Assembly: GCF_932294415.1 (NCBI RefSeq) | Contig: NC_065536.1 | Location: 57,537,854 to 57,601,853 of the forward strand | Length of the DNA stretch: 64,000 nucleotides | Source of the DNA: Quercus robur | Taxonomy: Eukaryota > Streptophyta > Magnoliopsida > Fagales > Fagaceae | Direction: 5' to 3' | Shown: in pieces, positions 11,219 through 20,967 of the stretch | Numbering within the stretch: the stretch's first letter is position 1 | Layout: every line of letters begins with the position of its first letter | Position numbers and translations under genes: made by a program | The notes under the pieces: model-generated | Database searches by the model: none | The model's input: only the letters and a program-made list of their open reading frames with translations | What the model was told of the DNA's origin: nothing

Positions 11219-13867
11219 ATGGCCAAGCATAATCTGGATTTCCTTTGTTCTAATCGAATCAAGTATCGACAACCACTCCCTGATATTAATTTTTGTTTTT
11301 GTCTCAACTGTGAACTCTGTGCTTTCTCAAACTCCAGTTACTGATTGCATCCTTCTGCTCTCATCACCTCTGAACAACTCAAACTGTGAAGCATGCAATT
11401 GGGGTGGTTTTATCAACAACTGTTGCAGTGTAGTTTTTGATGACTACTTGGATGCATTAGGGCGTCAGGCCAACCAAACTGGACAAATATTCTTAAACTC
11501 CACGGAGCAGAATAAGTGCTTGAATTCAATGAAGACTAGAGATCCAAGTATTTCGGACTGTGGCATTGAACTAACCAGTGGAGCTGGCGGGTGCTCTGAC
11601 TATGCTGTCACAGATGTTGATACTAAGCTAGGAAATAGATTGAAAATTTTTGGGGAAGGCTGTAAACTTTTGAATTCAGATGGAACATCAAGTCAGGCTT
11701 GCTGTGATTGTTTGAGAGGGTGGGAAGAGATTGTTGCAGCATCAGACAGTGGAAGGGAATCGACAAAGCTTGAAGCTGATGTTTGTAGGTTTGCAGCATT
11801 GGTAACATTAACAAGTAATAAGATTGATGATACGACATGGATTGACGCGGTTTATGGCTGCCTTGGAGGGCACGCTCTTTCCAAAGGTGTAGTGGATTGA
11901 AAATTGATATATGCTACTAATTGATTTTCTTAGTCAATTTATGAATCAAACCAAAATTCCATATCCTTTTTCTTTCTAACTATCAATCCTTTAATAAATC
12001 ATCATTGTATTGTTTACACCTTCTTGATCAAATCTAGGTGATCAATTCCATTTTCCTCTGCAGATGAAGCAGCAGGCACAGCTACTGGTAGTATCAAGTC
12101 CAGAACAGGTGACTCCTCATTGACAACAGTCATCATAGCCTTGTTTGTTTTTGAGTTTCTGTGGAATTCACTAATTTTGTATCATATTCCCAATGATAAA
12201 CAGGTCTCTCAATTCTAATTGCTGGTGTGGTGGCAGTTGCAGTAATAGTTCTCGTAGTAACATGCATCTTGTTTAGATCAAGGACTAAAAAAAGATACCC
12301 AACAAGAAATAATAGTACATCTCAAATATCGACAATAATTTATGGTAATCACCTTGCAATGTATGACACTGGTAAATTCTTCCCATCTTGCATTCTTTTT
12401 CCTAGATGAGTGTTCACCTTCTTGCTTTCTTTGACAGCATCAACTGATACACTCTCTGAGGATTCCACCTGTCATAAGTTATCAGCTGAAGTTTATTCAG
12501 CAACAGACAATCTACATACCCTTGCTTTTCTTTCCATCGAATGAAAAAGTGCTTTAGTACTCCAGCAGAATGCCAATTTGTTTATGTAAAAGGTTCAATG
12601 TTCAAATGCAATCAAGCCTTAAGGTAAACACAGATTGGGAAACAACACAAGAGGAACATGAAGATGGAAAATCTCTATCTTCTAGAGGGGTAAACTTTGA
12701 TGTCTTTTTGCAATTCCTCCAGGAAAAGTATACAAAGGCGTGCTCTCAAATGGTCAGCGTATTGCAGGGAAGCATATAATCAACGATGGACATGTAGAGA
12801 CATTTGTTAGGGAAGGCACAAGTCTTTCTCATGTCAGGCATCCAAACCTTGTAAGATTGATAGGCTATTGTGAGAATCATGATGAATATTTCCTAGTTTA
12901 TGAGCTGTGCCACAATGGCAACCTCTCAGAGTGGCTGTTTGGTACGTTTACTTAATTATGATTTTGTTTTGTTTTTTTTTTTTTTTTTGGTGCCATTTTC
13001 ATTGCATAAATAGCCATTCAGTGAAACTGATGTACAACAGGAAAAGCTAAAGTTCTCTCATGGATACAAATAGTTGAGATTGCAATTGATGGTGCTAGGG
13101 GCCTCTGGTTTCTCCACACTTACCCAGAAGGCTGCATTGTTCACCGTGATATCAAGGTAGGTTTATCCTATTGAAATCATTGTTGACACCCACCACCCCC
13201 TTCCATTCACTTAAATTTCTACTCCATTCCATTAATGTTCTCATCATATGCTGTATTTGCAGCCAACAAACATTCTCATCGATGCTAACTTTCGAGCAAA
13301 ACTCTCAGACTTTGTGTTATCTAAAGTTATGGAGGTGGATCAGTCCCATGTTAGCTCAGAAGTCAGAGGAACATTTGGTTATGTTGACCCTGAATACCGT
13401 AAAAACCACCATGTAAATGCTTCAGGTGATGTTTACCGTTTTGGGGTAGTGCTCCTTCAGCTTCTCTCAGGGCAGAGGGTAATTAATCTAGATTCAAAGA
13501 GAACAATGTCTCTAAATAAAATGGTGAGAAACAACATTCTAGCTATTAACAGCATTCTATCTGTTTCTGAAAGTTTTATTTCCAAACACTTGTTTATTTC
13601 CAAACACTCATATGCATTTCTTTGGTTCTCAGGCTAGATTCCTCGCAAGAGGTGGTGATATAACACAATTAGCTGATCCAAAACTTAATGGGGAGTACTG
13701 GATTTGAACTCATACTAAAACTAGCATTGTCGTGCACAGGGCTCAAGCAGCAAAGGCCATCAATGGAGCAAGTGGTTTCAGGACTAGAAAAGGCATTTGA
13801 AATTTCAAAGCAAGTCAAGTCATTTACATCTCCTAGCCTTGCATTCAATGGAGATCGAAACTTATAA
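11219..13867 (+). pseudogene. SPARK-domain receptor-like kinase, decayed
   Basis: Eight exon-like blocks with GT-AG borders can be followed: 11219-11886, 12064-12108, 12204-12371, 12438-about 12539, 12723-12941, 13041-13156, 13263-13523 and 13633-13867. Block 1 encodes a hydrophobic leader and a Cys-rich extracellular domain (CEACNWGGFINNCC, QACCDCLRGW) like the SPARK domain of RKF3/At1g11050-type kinases. Block 3 gives one membrane helix (about 12207-12275). The kinase keeps the ATP-binding Lys (AGKHI) and HRDIKPTNIL. Breaks: the ATG frame and leader frame differ (shift near 11277), the glycine-rich loop is missing after a stop at about 12540, DFG reads DFV, and the last block shifts frame after GEYW (about 13700). 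In a working kinase it would signal from the plasma membrane; here no full product is expected. Confidence 0.8.
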
Positions 13868-14151
13868 TGGACAACGTTTACAGCACTATTAACACAATCT
13901 TATCGGTATTAACCTGGAAAAAAGAACTTGAATACAATATTACTTTTGTACAAAAGCTTCATAAAAAAATACAGAAGCTCATATAGCTATTAGCCCTTCT
14001 AAAAACCGAGCTAATACCACAAAAATCAAACTGGAAAGAAAAGCAAGGGTATGTATTTACATTTGACAGATGCTAAAAAAGAATAAATAATAAAAGAAAA
14101 CCCGAAAAAAGTTGGGTTCTTCTTTTGGAACGTGAAAAAAAAAAGTGGGGA
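13868..14151. other. Convergent 3' flanks of kinase pseudogene and PUB gene
   Basis: 284 bases separate the two tail-to-tail genes. This is presumably 3' UTR of both; AT-rich, with no separate feature seen. Confidence 0.6.
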
Positions 14152-16242
14152 TTACCATGCGTGAACGAATCGTTCTTGTGGAAGAATTGGACTCATTGAG
14201 CCAGAGGGTCTACTTTCATAAAAACCATGTAGAACCCTGATGAGAGTACTGGCCTTTTTGCTTGCTCGAGATGTGCCTTCACTGAGTAGGGAATACAATG
14301 ATTCCATAAGAGAAGGGATCTTTACCAAAAGAGCAATCGCATCTGCGCCACCATTTAGGCATAGAGCCAGCAACAAAGACACACAGTACTCCTTTCCTGC
14401 CTTTGAAGTACAGGAATCAGAATCAAGAATCGCCACAATCAAATTCAAATTCAAATCCCCACCACGCAAAATAGCAACTGTTCCGTCATGTTTCTCTGCA
14501 AGAGTTGCTAGAATTGCAAGAGAATCCGTGACAAGATCTTCTCTATCACAACACTTCAAGAGATTAACCAACACTTGCACCGTCCCAGCCGCAACCACCC
14601 TGCAATGATTTTCATGGTGCAAAAGCAGTCCAAAGATCGCCACCAATGCATTCTTTTTCCCACGATCATTTCCCTCTTTAATCAACTCAATCAAACCAGG
14701 AATTGCCTCTGGATTTTCCCCCACAGATCTCCGGCACTCCTCAACCGACGCGAGGTAAAACAGCACACCAGCACCATGCTGCCTAACTGATAAGTTCACT
14801 GCCTTCTTCATCACATCCACAACCAATCCCACCCCACCACCACATTCCCCAATCACAACCCTGCTTTTCGAACACTTCGAAAGGTTCAACAACGCCGCAA
14901 TAGCATTCTCCTGTATCGAAACATTCTTCAACAGCCTCAACAAATGAGGAATCACGCCGGATTCCACCAAACAAGCCCGATTAAAACCGCTTGTTTTCGA
15001 AAGAACCCTGATTTCATAAACAGCCCTGTTCTTCTCTTCCTCTGTTCCAACCTCAACTCTTTCCACAACGTAACTTGCCACCATTCTCATCACCCTCTCA
15101 GCCACCAAACTCCTCGCCTCCGCCGCAGCCGCCACGTCACGATTCTTTCGACCTGACACCGATTCCGCCGCAACTGGTATCCCATTTTCCAAACAGTACT
15201 GCTGAATCAACCTCTTTAGCACCAAATTCGGAACCAATTCTGAATCAACCAACTTCTGACCCGTCTTGGGACAAGTCTTGATCTTTTTCCCAGCTTTAAA
15301 CCATTTCATAATGGACGAGCGATCGTAGGTGTGCCCAGTTGATAATGTCACAGGGTCCACCATGAATTCGAGTGAAATCGGACACCGAAAATCGTCCGAG
15401 TTCACAGAACGCAGCAACTCACTGATCGTTTCTCTGTTGCTGAATTGTCGCGTGGTTGTGGCTTCGTTGCCTTCGACAACTTCGAAAACCACGCAACGAC
15501 AGTAACTCATGAACGACATTAAACTGCTGAGAAACCAGACCTTTCTCTTCTCGTTCGTCGATTCGAATGCGATTTCTGTCTCGAAGAACTTCACTTCTCT
15601 GTTACACTCGCCCCACGTCACGATTCCTAGATAATCGAGAACCCTTTTGAGGACACTCTTGTTTGGAACAACCTCGTACTCGAACTGATTCAGAACCGAC
15701 AAAACATCGTTCATCGTTGCCTTATCGTTTAGCTCGACCTCGTACGGTGTTTTACTCGTCTGCTTTAGTATTAACTCAACGTACTCCATGACTTCGAGTG
15801 AGAGCTCGATTGTCCCTAACGGAACGAGTAAAACTTCCAAGGCGGTTGAGATGGATCGGGTCAGGAGTCGGAACTGGTTCGCCACCCGCTCCGAATTCAT
15901 TAGCATCCATAGCCTAGCGTCTTTGCGAGAACAGTCTTGTAACAAGTGCTGGAGCTTCTGGAAAGTAAGGTGGAGCTCCGAGAGGCCCAGGACCAAAGAG
16001 TCGGGAAGATCCTGGTGGGAGTTTCGAAGCTCCGAGAGGAAAATATGGAGGATCCGGATTTGACGAACCGATTCGCGTGCGTTTCGGTTGTTGGTGGTGA
16101 AGGATTCGGGTTTGGAATATGAAATGAAGTGGGCGAGATTGATTAAGGAGTTGAGGAGTGTGGTTGGAGAAATAGACTCGCAGGGATGTACAGCCGGGTA
16201 TGTAAGAACCCGTCGACCCGACCCGTTTTGTTTTTGGCTCAT
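14152..16242 (-). CDS. PUB19: U-box/ARM E3 ubiquitin ligase (PUB18/PUB19 type)
   Basis: An intact, intronless frame of 696 residues. It starts with the PUB18/19 hallmark RRVLTYPAVHPCESIS, followed by a helical UND-type N-terminal domain (to about residue 260). The U-box lies near residues 283-356 (FRCPISLEFMVDPVTLSTGHTYDR, then TCPKTGQKL), which recruits the E2 enzyme. An armadillo-repeat region covers about residues 390-670 and should hold substrates. Length and lack of introns fit this subgroup. In Arabidopsis, PUB18 and PUB19 act in ABA and drought responses, PUB18 through turnover of the exocyst subunit Exo70B1. The same role here is inferred from homology and supported by ABRE motifs upstream. 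The start is the only in-frame ATG near the conserved N-terminus. No defects seen. Whether it is PUB18 or PUB19 cannot be settled by eye. Confidence 0.9.
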   Translation of the reverse strand: MSQKQNGSGRRVLTYPAVHPCESISPTTLLNSLINLAHFISYSKPESFTTNNRNARESVRQIRILHIFLSELRNSHQDLPDSLVLGLSELHLTFQKLQHLLQDCSRKDARLWMLMNSERVANQFRLLTRSISTALEVLLVPLGTIELSLEVMEYVELILKQTSKTPYEVELNDKATMNDVLSVLNQFEYEVVPNKSVLKRVLDYLGIVTWGECNREVKFFETEIAFESTNEKRKVWFLSSLMSFMSYCRCVVFEVVEGNEATTTRQFSNRETISELLRSVNSDDFRCPISLEFMVDPVTLSTGHTYDRSSIMKWFKAGKKIKTCPKTGQKLVDSELVPNLVLKRLIQQYCLENGIPVAAESVSGRKNRDVAAAAEARSLVAERVMRMVASYVVERVEVGTEEEKNRAVYEIRVLSKTSGFNRACLVESGVIPHLLRLLKNVSIQENAIAALLNLSKCSKSRVVIGECGGGVGLVVDVMKKAVNLSVRQHGAGVLFYLASVEECRRSVGENPEAIPGLIELIKEGNDRGKKNALVAIFGLLLHHENHCRVVAAGTVQVLVNLLKCCDREDLVTDSLAILATLAEKHDGTVAILRGGDLNLNLIVAILDSDSCTSKAGKEYCVSLLLALCLNGGADAIALLVKIPSLMESLYSLLSEGTSRASKKASTLIRVLHGFYESRPSGSMSPILPQERFVHAW

Positions 16243-16530
16243 GTGAACAAATATAGTCTTTTTTTTCCTTTTTGTGGCTTTTGGATTTTTGATATCTAAA
16301 TTTTGTTTGGGTTTGGGGGGTTTATATAGAGGGAGAGGAGATCAGAGGGACACGTGTCAGAAGATTAGGTATTCTGGAGAGTTTGACATTGAAATGTGAT
16401 ACGTGGCAGAAGAAAAATGAAAGCGGCTTCGTAGCTAGGTTCTGAGAGTGACAGTAGAGTGACACGTGGTGCGATAAGTATGGGATGGGCTCGTGTTTGT
16501 GAAGGTACGTGAAAGGTGGTAGCCGACAAG
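16243..16530 (-). promoter_or_regulatory. PUB promoter with ABRE/G-box cluster and DRE
   Basis: Reading away from the PUB start: a TATA box TCTATATAAA (minus strand, 16330-16321) lies about 80 bases upstream. G-boxes CACGTG follow at 16351-16356 and 16463-16468, an ABRE-type ACGTGGC at 16401-16407, and a DRE/CRT core GCCGAC at 16522-16527. Several ABREs plus a DRE is the usual arrangement of ABA- and dehydration-induced promoters, matching the known biology of PUB18/19. Confidence 0.7.
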
Positions 16531-17018
16531 GAGTGTGTGAAATAACGTGAAATTATTGCAAAATTTGCGTTTTTTTTTTTTTTTTTTTTTTTTTTTTTGT
16601 AGTGGTATTATTATTGTGGTTGTGGCCAATTATTTGAATTGAAGTTTTGACAATTATGTGAAGCAATGATATTATATGGCTAGCATTTGGTCAAATATTA
16701 GTTTAGAAAGTCCAGTTTGTACAAAGAAAGAAAGACAGGAAAATGTGAAGATTTGTCATGTCACGTGTGTGTGTGGGTGTTGCATTGCATGTGTTGGCAT
16801 TTATATCTTGGGTATCGGGATTAATTTGAAATGATGTGTTTGGTGCAGAAGAGAGAGGATAAAGGAAACAAAACAGTAATCAATGATATGTTTAGATCTA
16901 AAAAAGAAAGAGAAAAAAAAACTATGGACTTGGTTGATATTTGACAGCTTATTATGACCGAGTGATAAAACTTCACAATCTTATCACTGATAAAGGGATA
17001 AGAATGAGTTGCTATAAG
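16531..17018. other. Intergenic
   Basis: A T run at about 16569-16598 and purine-rich DNA. No gene is supported. Confidence 0.6.
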
Positions 17019-17295
17019 GATCGTGAACTTTCTACTAAAAGTTACAACTCACCTTCTAGTAAAAATTACAACTAATGTCACGTAATAAACTATAAAATGA
17101 CAAAATGTTTAATGTACTGCAGTACTAGCACGAATATGTATCTAACTTCTTTTGCTGTCCATAAAAGATCGTGAACTTTCTAGTAAAAGTTACAACTCAC
17201 CATCTAGTCAAAATTACAACTCATGTCACGTAATAAATTATAAAATGACAAGATATTTAATGTACTACAGTACACTCACGGACATGTATCTAACT

Positions 17296-17493
17296 CATGG
17301 TTTTAAAAACCGAACCGGTCAAAGAACCGTTTTTTTTTAATTTTCGGTTCAACCCTGGTTTTTGACCGGTTTTTGGCCAGTTTTCCGGTTATTGACCGGT
17401 TTTTGACCTTTTAACCGGACCGGATTGGCCTTCGGTTCTCGGTTGAACCGGTCGGACCGTCCGGTCCGGTCCGGTCCGGTTTTTAAAACAGTG
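17296..17493. mobile_element. hAT-type MITE with perfect 8-bp TSD
   Basis: It runs from CATGGTTTTAAAAACCG to the inverse of CACTGTTTTAAAAACCGG, flanked by perfect ATCTAACT copies (17288-17295, 17494-17501). The interior is dense in CCGGT/ACCGG words such as GGTCCGGTCCGGT. Removing 198 bp plus one target copy restores the 148-bp tandem unit, so insertion followed array formation. Confidence 0.85.
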
Positions 17494-17642
17494 ATCTAAC
17501 TTCTTTTGCTGCCCATAGAAGATCGTGAACCTTCTTCAGCCAAAAAAGAAGATCGTGAACCTTCTAGTAAAAGTTACAACTCACCTTCTAGTAAAAATTA
17601 TAACTCATGTCACAAAATAAATTATAAAATGGCCACATGTTT

Positions 17643-17777
17643 AGGCTTTATTTAGTAAACAAATTTAAACTACTATTTTAATTTTTAAATAATATTACAT
17701 ATATTTTCATGCATTGTTTTTATTTATATATATTTCAAACAAATAATATTACTCAAACTTTTTTATCAAACAAACCT
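17643..17777. mobile_element. Possible small Tourist-like MITE
   Basis: An AT-rich insert in the third 148-bp unit. Its ends GGCTTTATTTAGTAA and, reversed, AAGGTTTGTTTGATAA are partly alike, and it sits at a TTA-like target. Neighbouring units lack it. The ends are imperfect and the target copy degraded, so this is tentative. Confidence 0.45.
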
Positions 17778-18340
17778 TGAACGTACTACTACTATAATAC
17801 TTCACGGACATGTATCTAACTTCTTTTGCTGCCCATAAAAAACTTTTGATGTAGAACTCAGCTGCAGGCTTTTCATAAAAGAAAAAAAAAAAAAATCCTT
17901 GTATTTTGGTTTTTTACGTTGGGGGTTACTAACTTTGCTTCACTGCAAATCCTTATATTCTTGTTGCTAACTGAATGTAAAGTTTTCCTGTTGCTATACA
18001 TGGCAATTTTTGTGTTGTTGAATACAAAAAATTTCCTTCTTGTTAAGGGTCTGTTAGGTCAAAATTTTTAACTTTTTGGTTAAGTGAATCTCATAACATG
18101 TTGTCACACATTAAACATAAAAATAATATATTTTTATAAATATTATACAAATAAGCTGTTAGGAACTCGTGCGGCTGGTAATTAATAGCTGACAAATCGG
18201 ATTTAGAAAAATCACTTTTAAATGCTTTTCTCGTTTACTACTCCCATAATTTCTTGTTATTGTAAATGATTGCATGAAGGCTCCTCTCTCAAGTCTCAAA
18301 CATGACGAGTTGAGATCCACAATATCTTACTGAAAGTTAA

Positions 18341-18482
18341 GGGGTCATTTGGTAACGTTGTTCTAATAATATTGTTTGTATTTTTTGAAAATATGTGTGT
18401 GGGTAAAAAAGTATGTAAAAATACGTGTAATATTGTTTAAAAACTGAAAACATGTATTTAAACACATGTACAAAACGGTCCC
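18341..18482. mobile_element. PIF/Harbinger-type MITE, 142 bp
   Basis: GGGGTCATTTGG at the left and CAAAACGGTCCC at the right form imperfect inverted ends. TAA flanks both sides (18338-18340, 18483-18485). Copies B and C read straight through as CTAAGTC at this point, giving empty sites. Confidence 0.8.
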
Positions 18483-20048
18483 TAAGTCTTATAGATAAGA
18501 GTGGAAAACTTGTGGTATGGTGTTTTTTTTTTTTTTTTTTTGGCTTATCCAATTCTTTTTGAGTGTAAACTTTAGTGGGAATGATCCTTGCAATTAAATT
18601 GACCCCACTCTTCACTTCATATGGACTCTAGTTTGTGAATAAAGCTTCCTATTTCATTAAAGAGCAGAGAAAGGGAAAGAATCAAAGAAAAGATAAGAAC
18701 AAGGGAATTGGGCCAGGAAGGAGTTATTAGAGTCAAGCCTAATGAGTTAAGTTGTGGGCCACCACAATAATGAGTCCCTTACTTCACGCGCAAAGTCGAG
18801 GCCTCTTGTCTTATTAAGATAATGACACGTGTTTACTTTTGGTCACATATTATGATCTTAACAAGTGAAGTACATATAACATTGAACCCAAACCAAGACA
18901 TAACAAATCAACTAGAGGAAGCTAGCAATAAATGGACCTGGAAGAGTAGAAGGGTCCAAAAGAGGCTCAAATCACTTTCGTGTATCATCAAATCCATGAT
19001 ATCATTAGTAGTAGTATGACTTTCTCGGCCTTTGCCACTCAAGTCCATCTGTCTTAAACCAAAATACCCTTCCTAAGAATTCTTGAAGTGAGGTTGAAGA
19101 AATATCAAGTCCAGAATGAAACCCTATGGTCATATCCAAGTCTCCGTGTTAGAGATTTAATAAATGATGAGGTGCTATGAGGACTCTCCAATTTCACAAC
19201 AATACATGGTGAAAATTGAAGGAGAATTTTCTGACAACTAATTAGATTGATTTGTTTTTTAGAAATTTTCAATTTATGGTGTCCGCTTTTGATAATAGCT
19301 TTTTATCATCAGACCAAGACACCAATCGGTTTTTGGTGTCGGCGGAATTGTTAATTATATGGGAGCGATATAAACTAGTCTAGTGATTAACATTCTTAAA
19401 TCAGGTCTAAGCATACGTGTTGGTGAAAATGTTCACCCATCCTTTTTACTAGAATTGGTAGAAATGCAAATAGTGCGGTCTCAACTCTCAAATAATTATC
19501 TATAAACATCATAGATCTATTTTGGTTTGGTTAGTATGATCGTTAGTAGCCAAAAAAATTTAGGTCACATAGTACTTTTTAATATTTCCATCGGAGATGT
19601 CTAAAAGTTTGAATCTTCCTTCACCATCTTCTCAAAAAAAAAAAAAAAAGATGTATAAAAAAATTATTAGTAAAAATATTTTAAAGTTAACAAAACATAT
19701 ACCTTTTTCAGTTGAGAAAATTTGAGATGTATTTACTTTTAAAATAATATTTATTCGACTTTAAAGATTGAAGATTATGATTTAAGACTTACAATTTTTA
19801 GGCTATATTATTTAGATTTTGATGTTTTTAATTTTATGCTCAAGGGTTTAAGAGCCATTTTTAAAAGCCTCTTATTTTAGGTTTAGGGCCCATCATGTTA
19901 AGGAAAAAGAAGTGGGTTGCAATAAGTTAACAGTCAACGGTAAAATTTAGTCACTCTATTATGAATAAATCCTTTACAAATATTTATTGTTGTTGTTTAT
20001 GATATGCTAGAATATACTTAATGATATCCTTTATGATTTATAAATTTT

Positions 20049-20088
20049 GTTTCCTAACAAAGGCCAATTGCCCCTTTTGTTAGGAAAC
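20049..20088. repeat. Perfect inverted repeat, 13-bp arms
   Basis: GTTTCCTAACAAA (20049-20061) and TTTGTTAGGAAAC (20076-20088) are separated by 14 bases. In copy B (about 24417-24455) the left arm has changed, so the pairing is not conserved. Confidence 0.7.
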
Positions 20089-20800
20089 AAGAAACCCAAC
20101 CCAAAATTTTTGAGATGCGAACAATAGAAAACAAAGAGCAAGAAAGATCAGCTTATGCACACAAACACTTAGATTTACATGGTTCTCCAAAAACTAGGGC
20201 AATGTTTATGGGTTGCTGTAGTCTTATGATGACGATTATGACAAAGCTACTTGTATCATTAATATAAATATACTGCCCTATTACTTCGGGTACTCGTATG
20301 TGGGAAATTACAATAAAGTGCACTTAGATATAAACATGATACATTGATACTCCAGGTATTTGTACGGACAACACTTTGGGCATGTTGATTTGAACTCCTA
20401 GCATAATAAAATTAACACAATTGATCTAATTATATATAAATAAATAAAAAATTCAATAGACCAGACTTCACACACCTCTCATCACCTTTTGGCCTAGATG
20501 TGGATGCACTTTACAAAAACAAAACATCAAGGAAACAAAAGGTTCAAAAGTCCTGCAAAAATTGTTTCTAAATCTGCTTGTGGACACTGCAGCTTTTAAA
20601 AGAACTCCACACCAAGGTCACCTTCCAGCTCAATGGGTGAGCTAAATAGTCAATCGTCTACCCAAATTAAAAAAGGCCCCTAAATTTTTATCAATAGAGA
20701 TATTCTTGTATTAATGGAAGTATTAATTAAGCCCTAAACATTTGTTTTTATCAAAGAAAAACCTGTTAAAGAAAAATGTTTTCATTGAATAGGTCCATCA

Positions 20801-20967
20801 ATTTTTTTTTTTTTTTTTTAATATAAGATAGAATTCTACTATAACATAATCTAAGTGTATATGTGTGTGAAACTCCCTCTTGGAGACTTGAACCCCGACC
20901 TTTACTCTCACACCTTACAAGCACTTATATTTGTGGACTGACTATCACACAAAGGGTGTCTGGTAGT
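20801..20967 (-). mobile_element. tRNA-derived SINE with 13-bp TSD
   Basis: Read on the minus strand, the unit begins in ACACCCTTTGTGTGATAGTC, has a B-box-like GGGTTCAAGTC (near 20900), and ends in an A tail (T run 20802-20819 on plus). AATAGGTCCATCA (20788-20800) and AATAGGTCAATCA (20968-20980) are target copies with one mismatch. A 13-bp target copy plus poly-A tail indicates LINE-driven retroposition. It lies within the stretch absent from copy B. Confidence 0.75.

Larger units (their letters stand above)
17019..17835. repeat. 148-bp tandem repeat array
   Basis: Units start GATCGTGAAC at 17019, 17167 and 17521 (with a small 30-bp echo at 17551). Unit 1 is 148 bp. Unit 2 is 354 bp, but 148 bp once the 198-bp MITE and its 8-bp duplication are removed. 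Each unit holds two AAA(G/A)TTACAACTCA words and ends ATGTATCTAACTTCTTTTGCTG. One further unit lies at 50719-50870 at the start of copy C. The third unit also carries an AT-rich insert (about 17643-17777). Confidence 0.85.

Noticed and set aside
17019..17835. CRISPR-like array
   Set aside because: Units are 148-bp head-to-tail repeats without spacers, in a plant genome.
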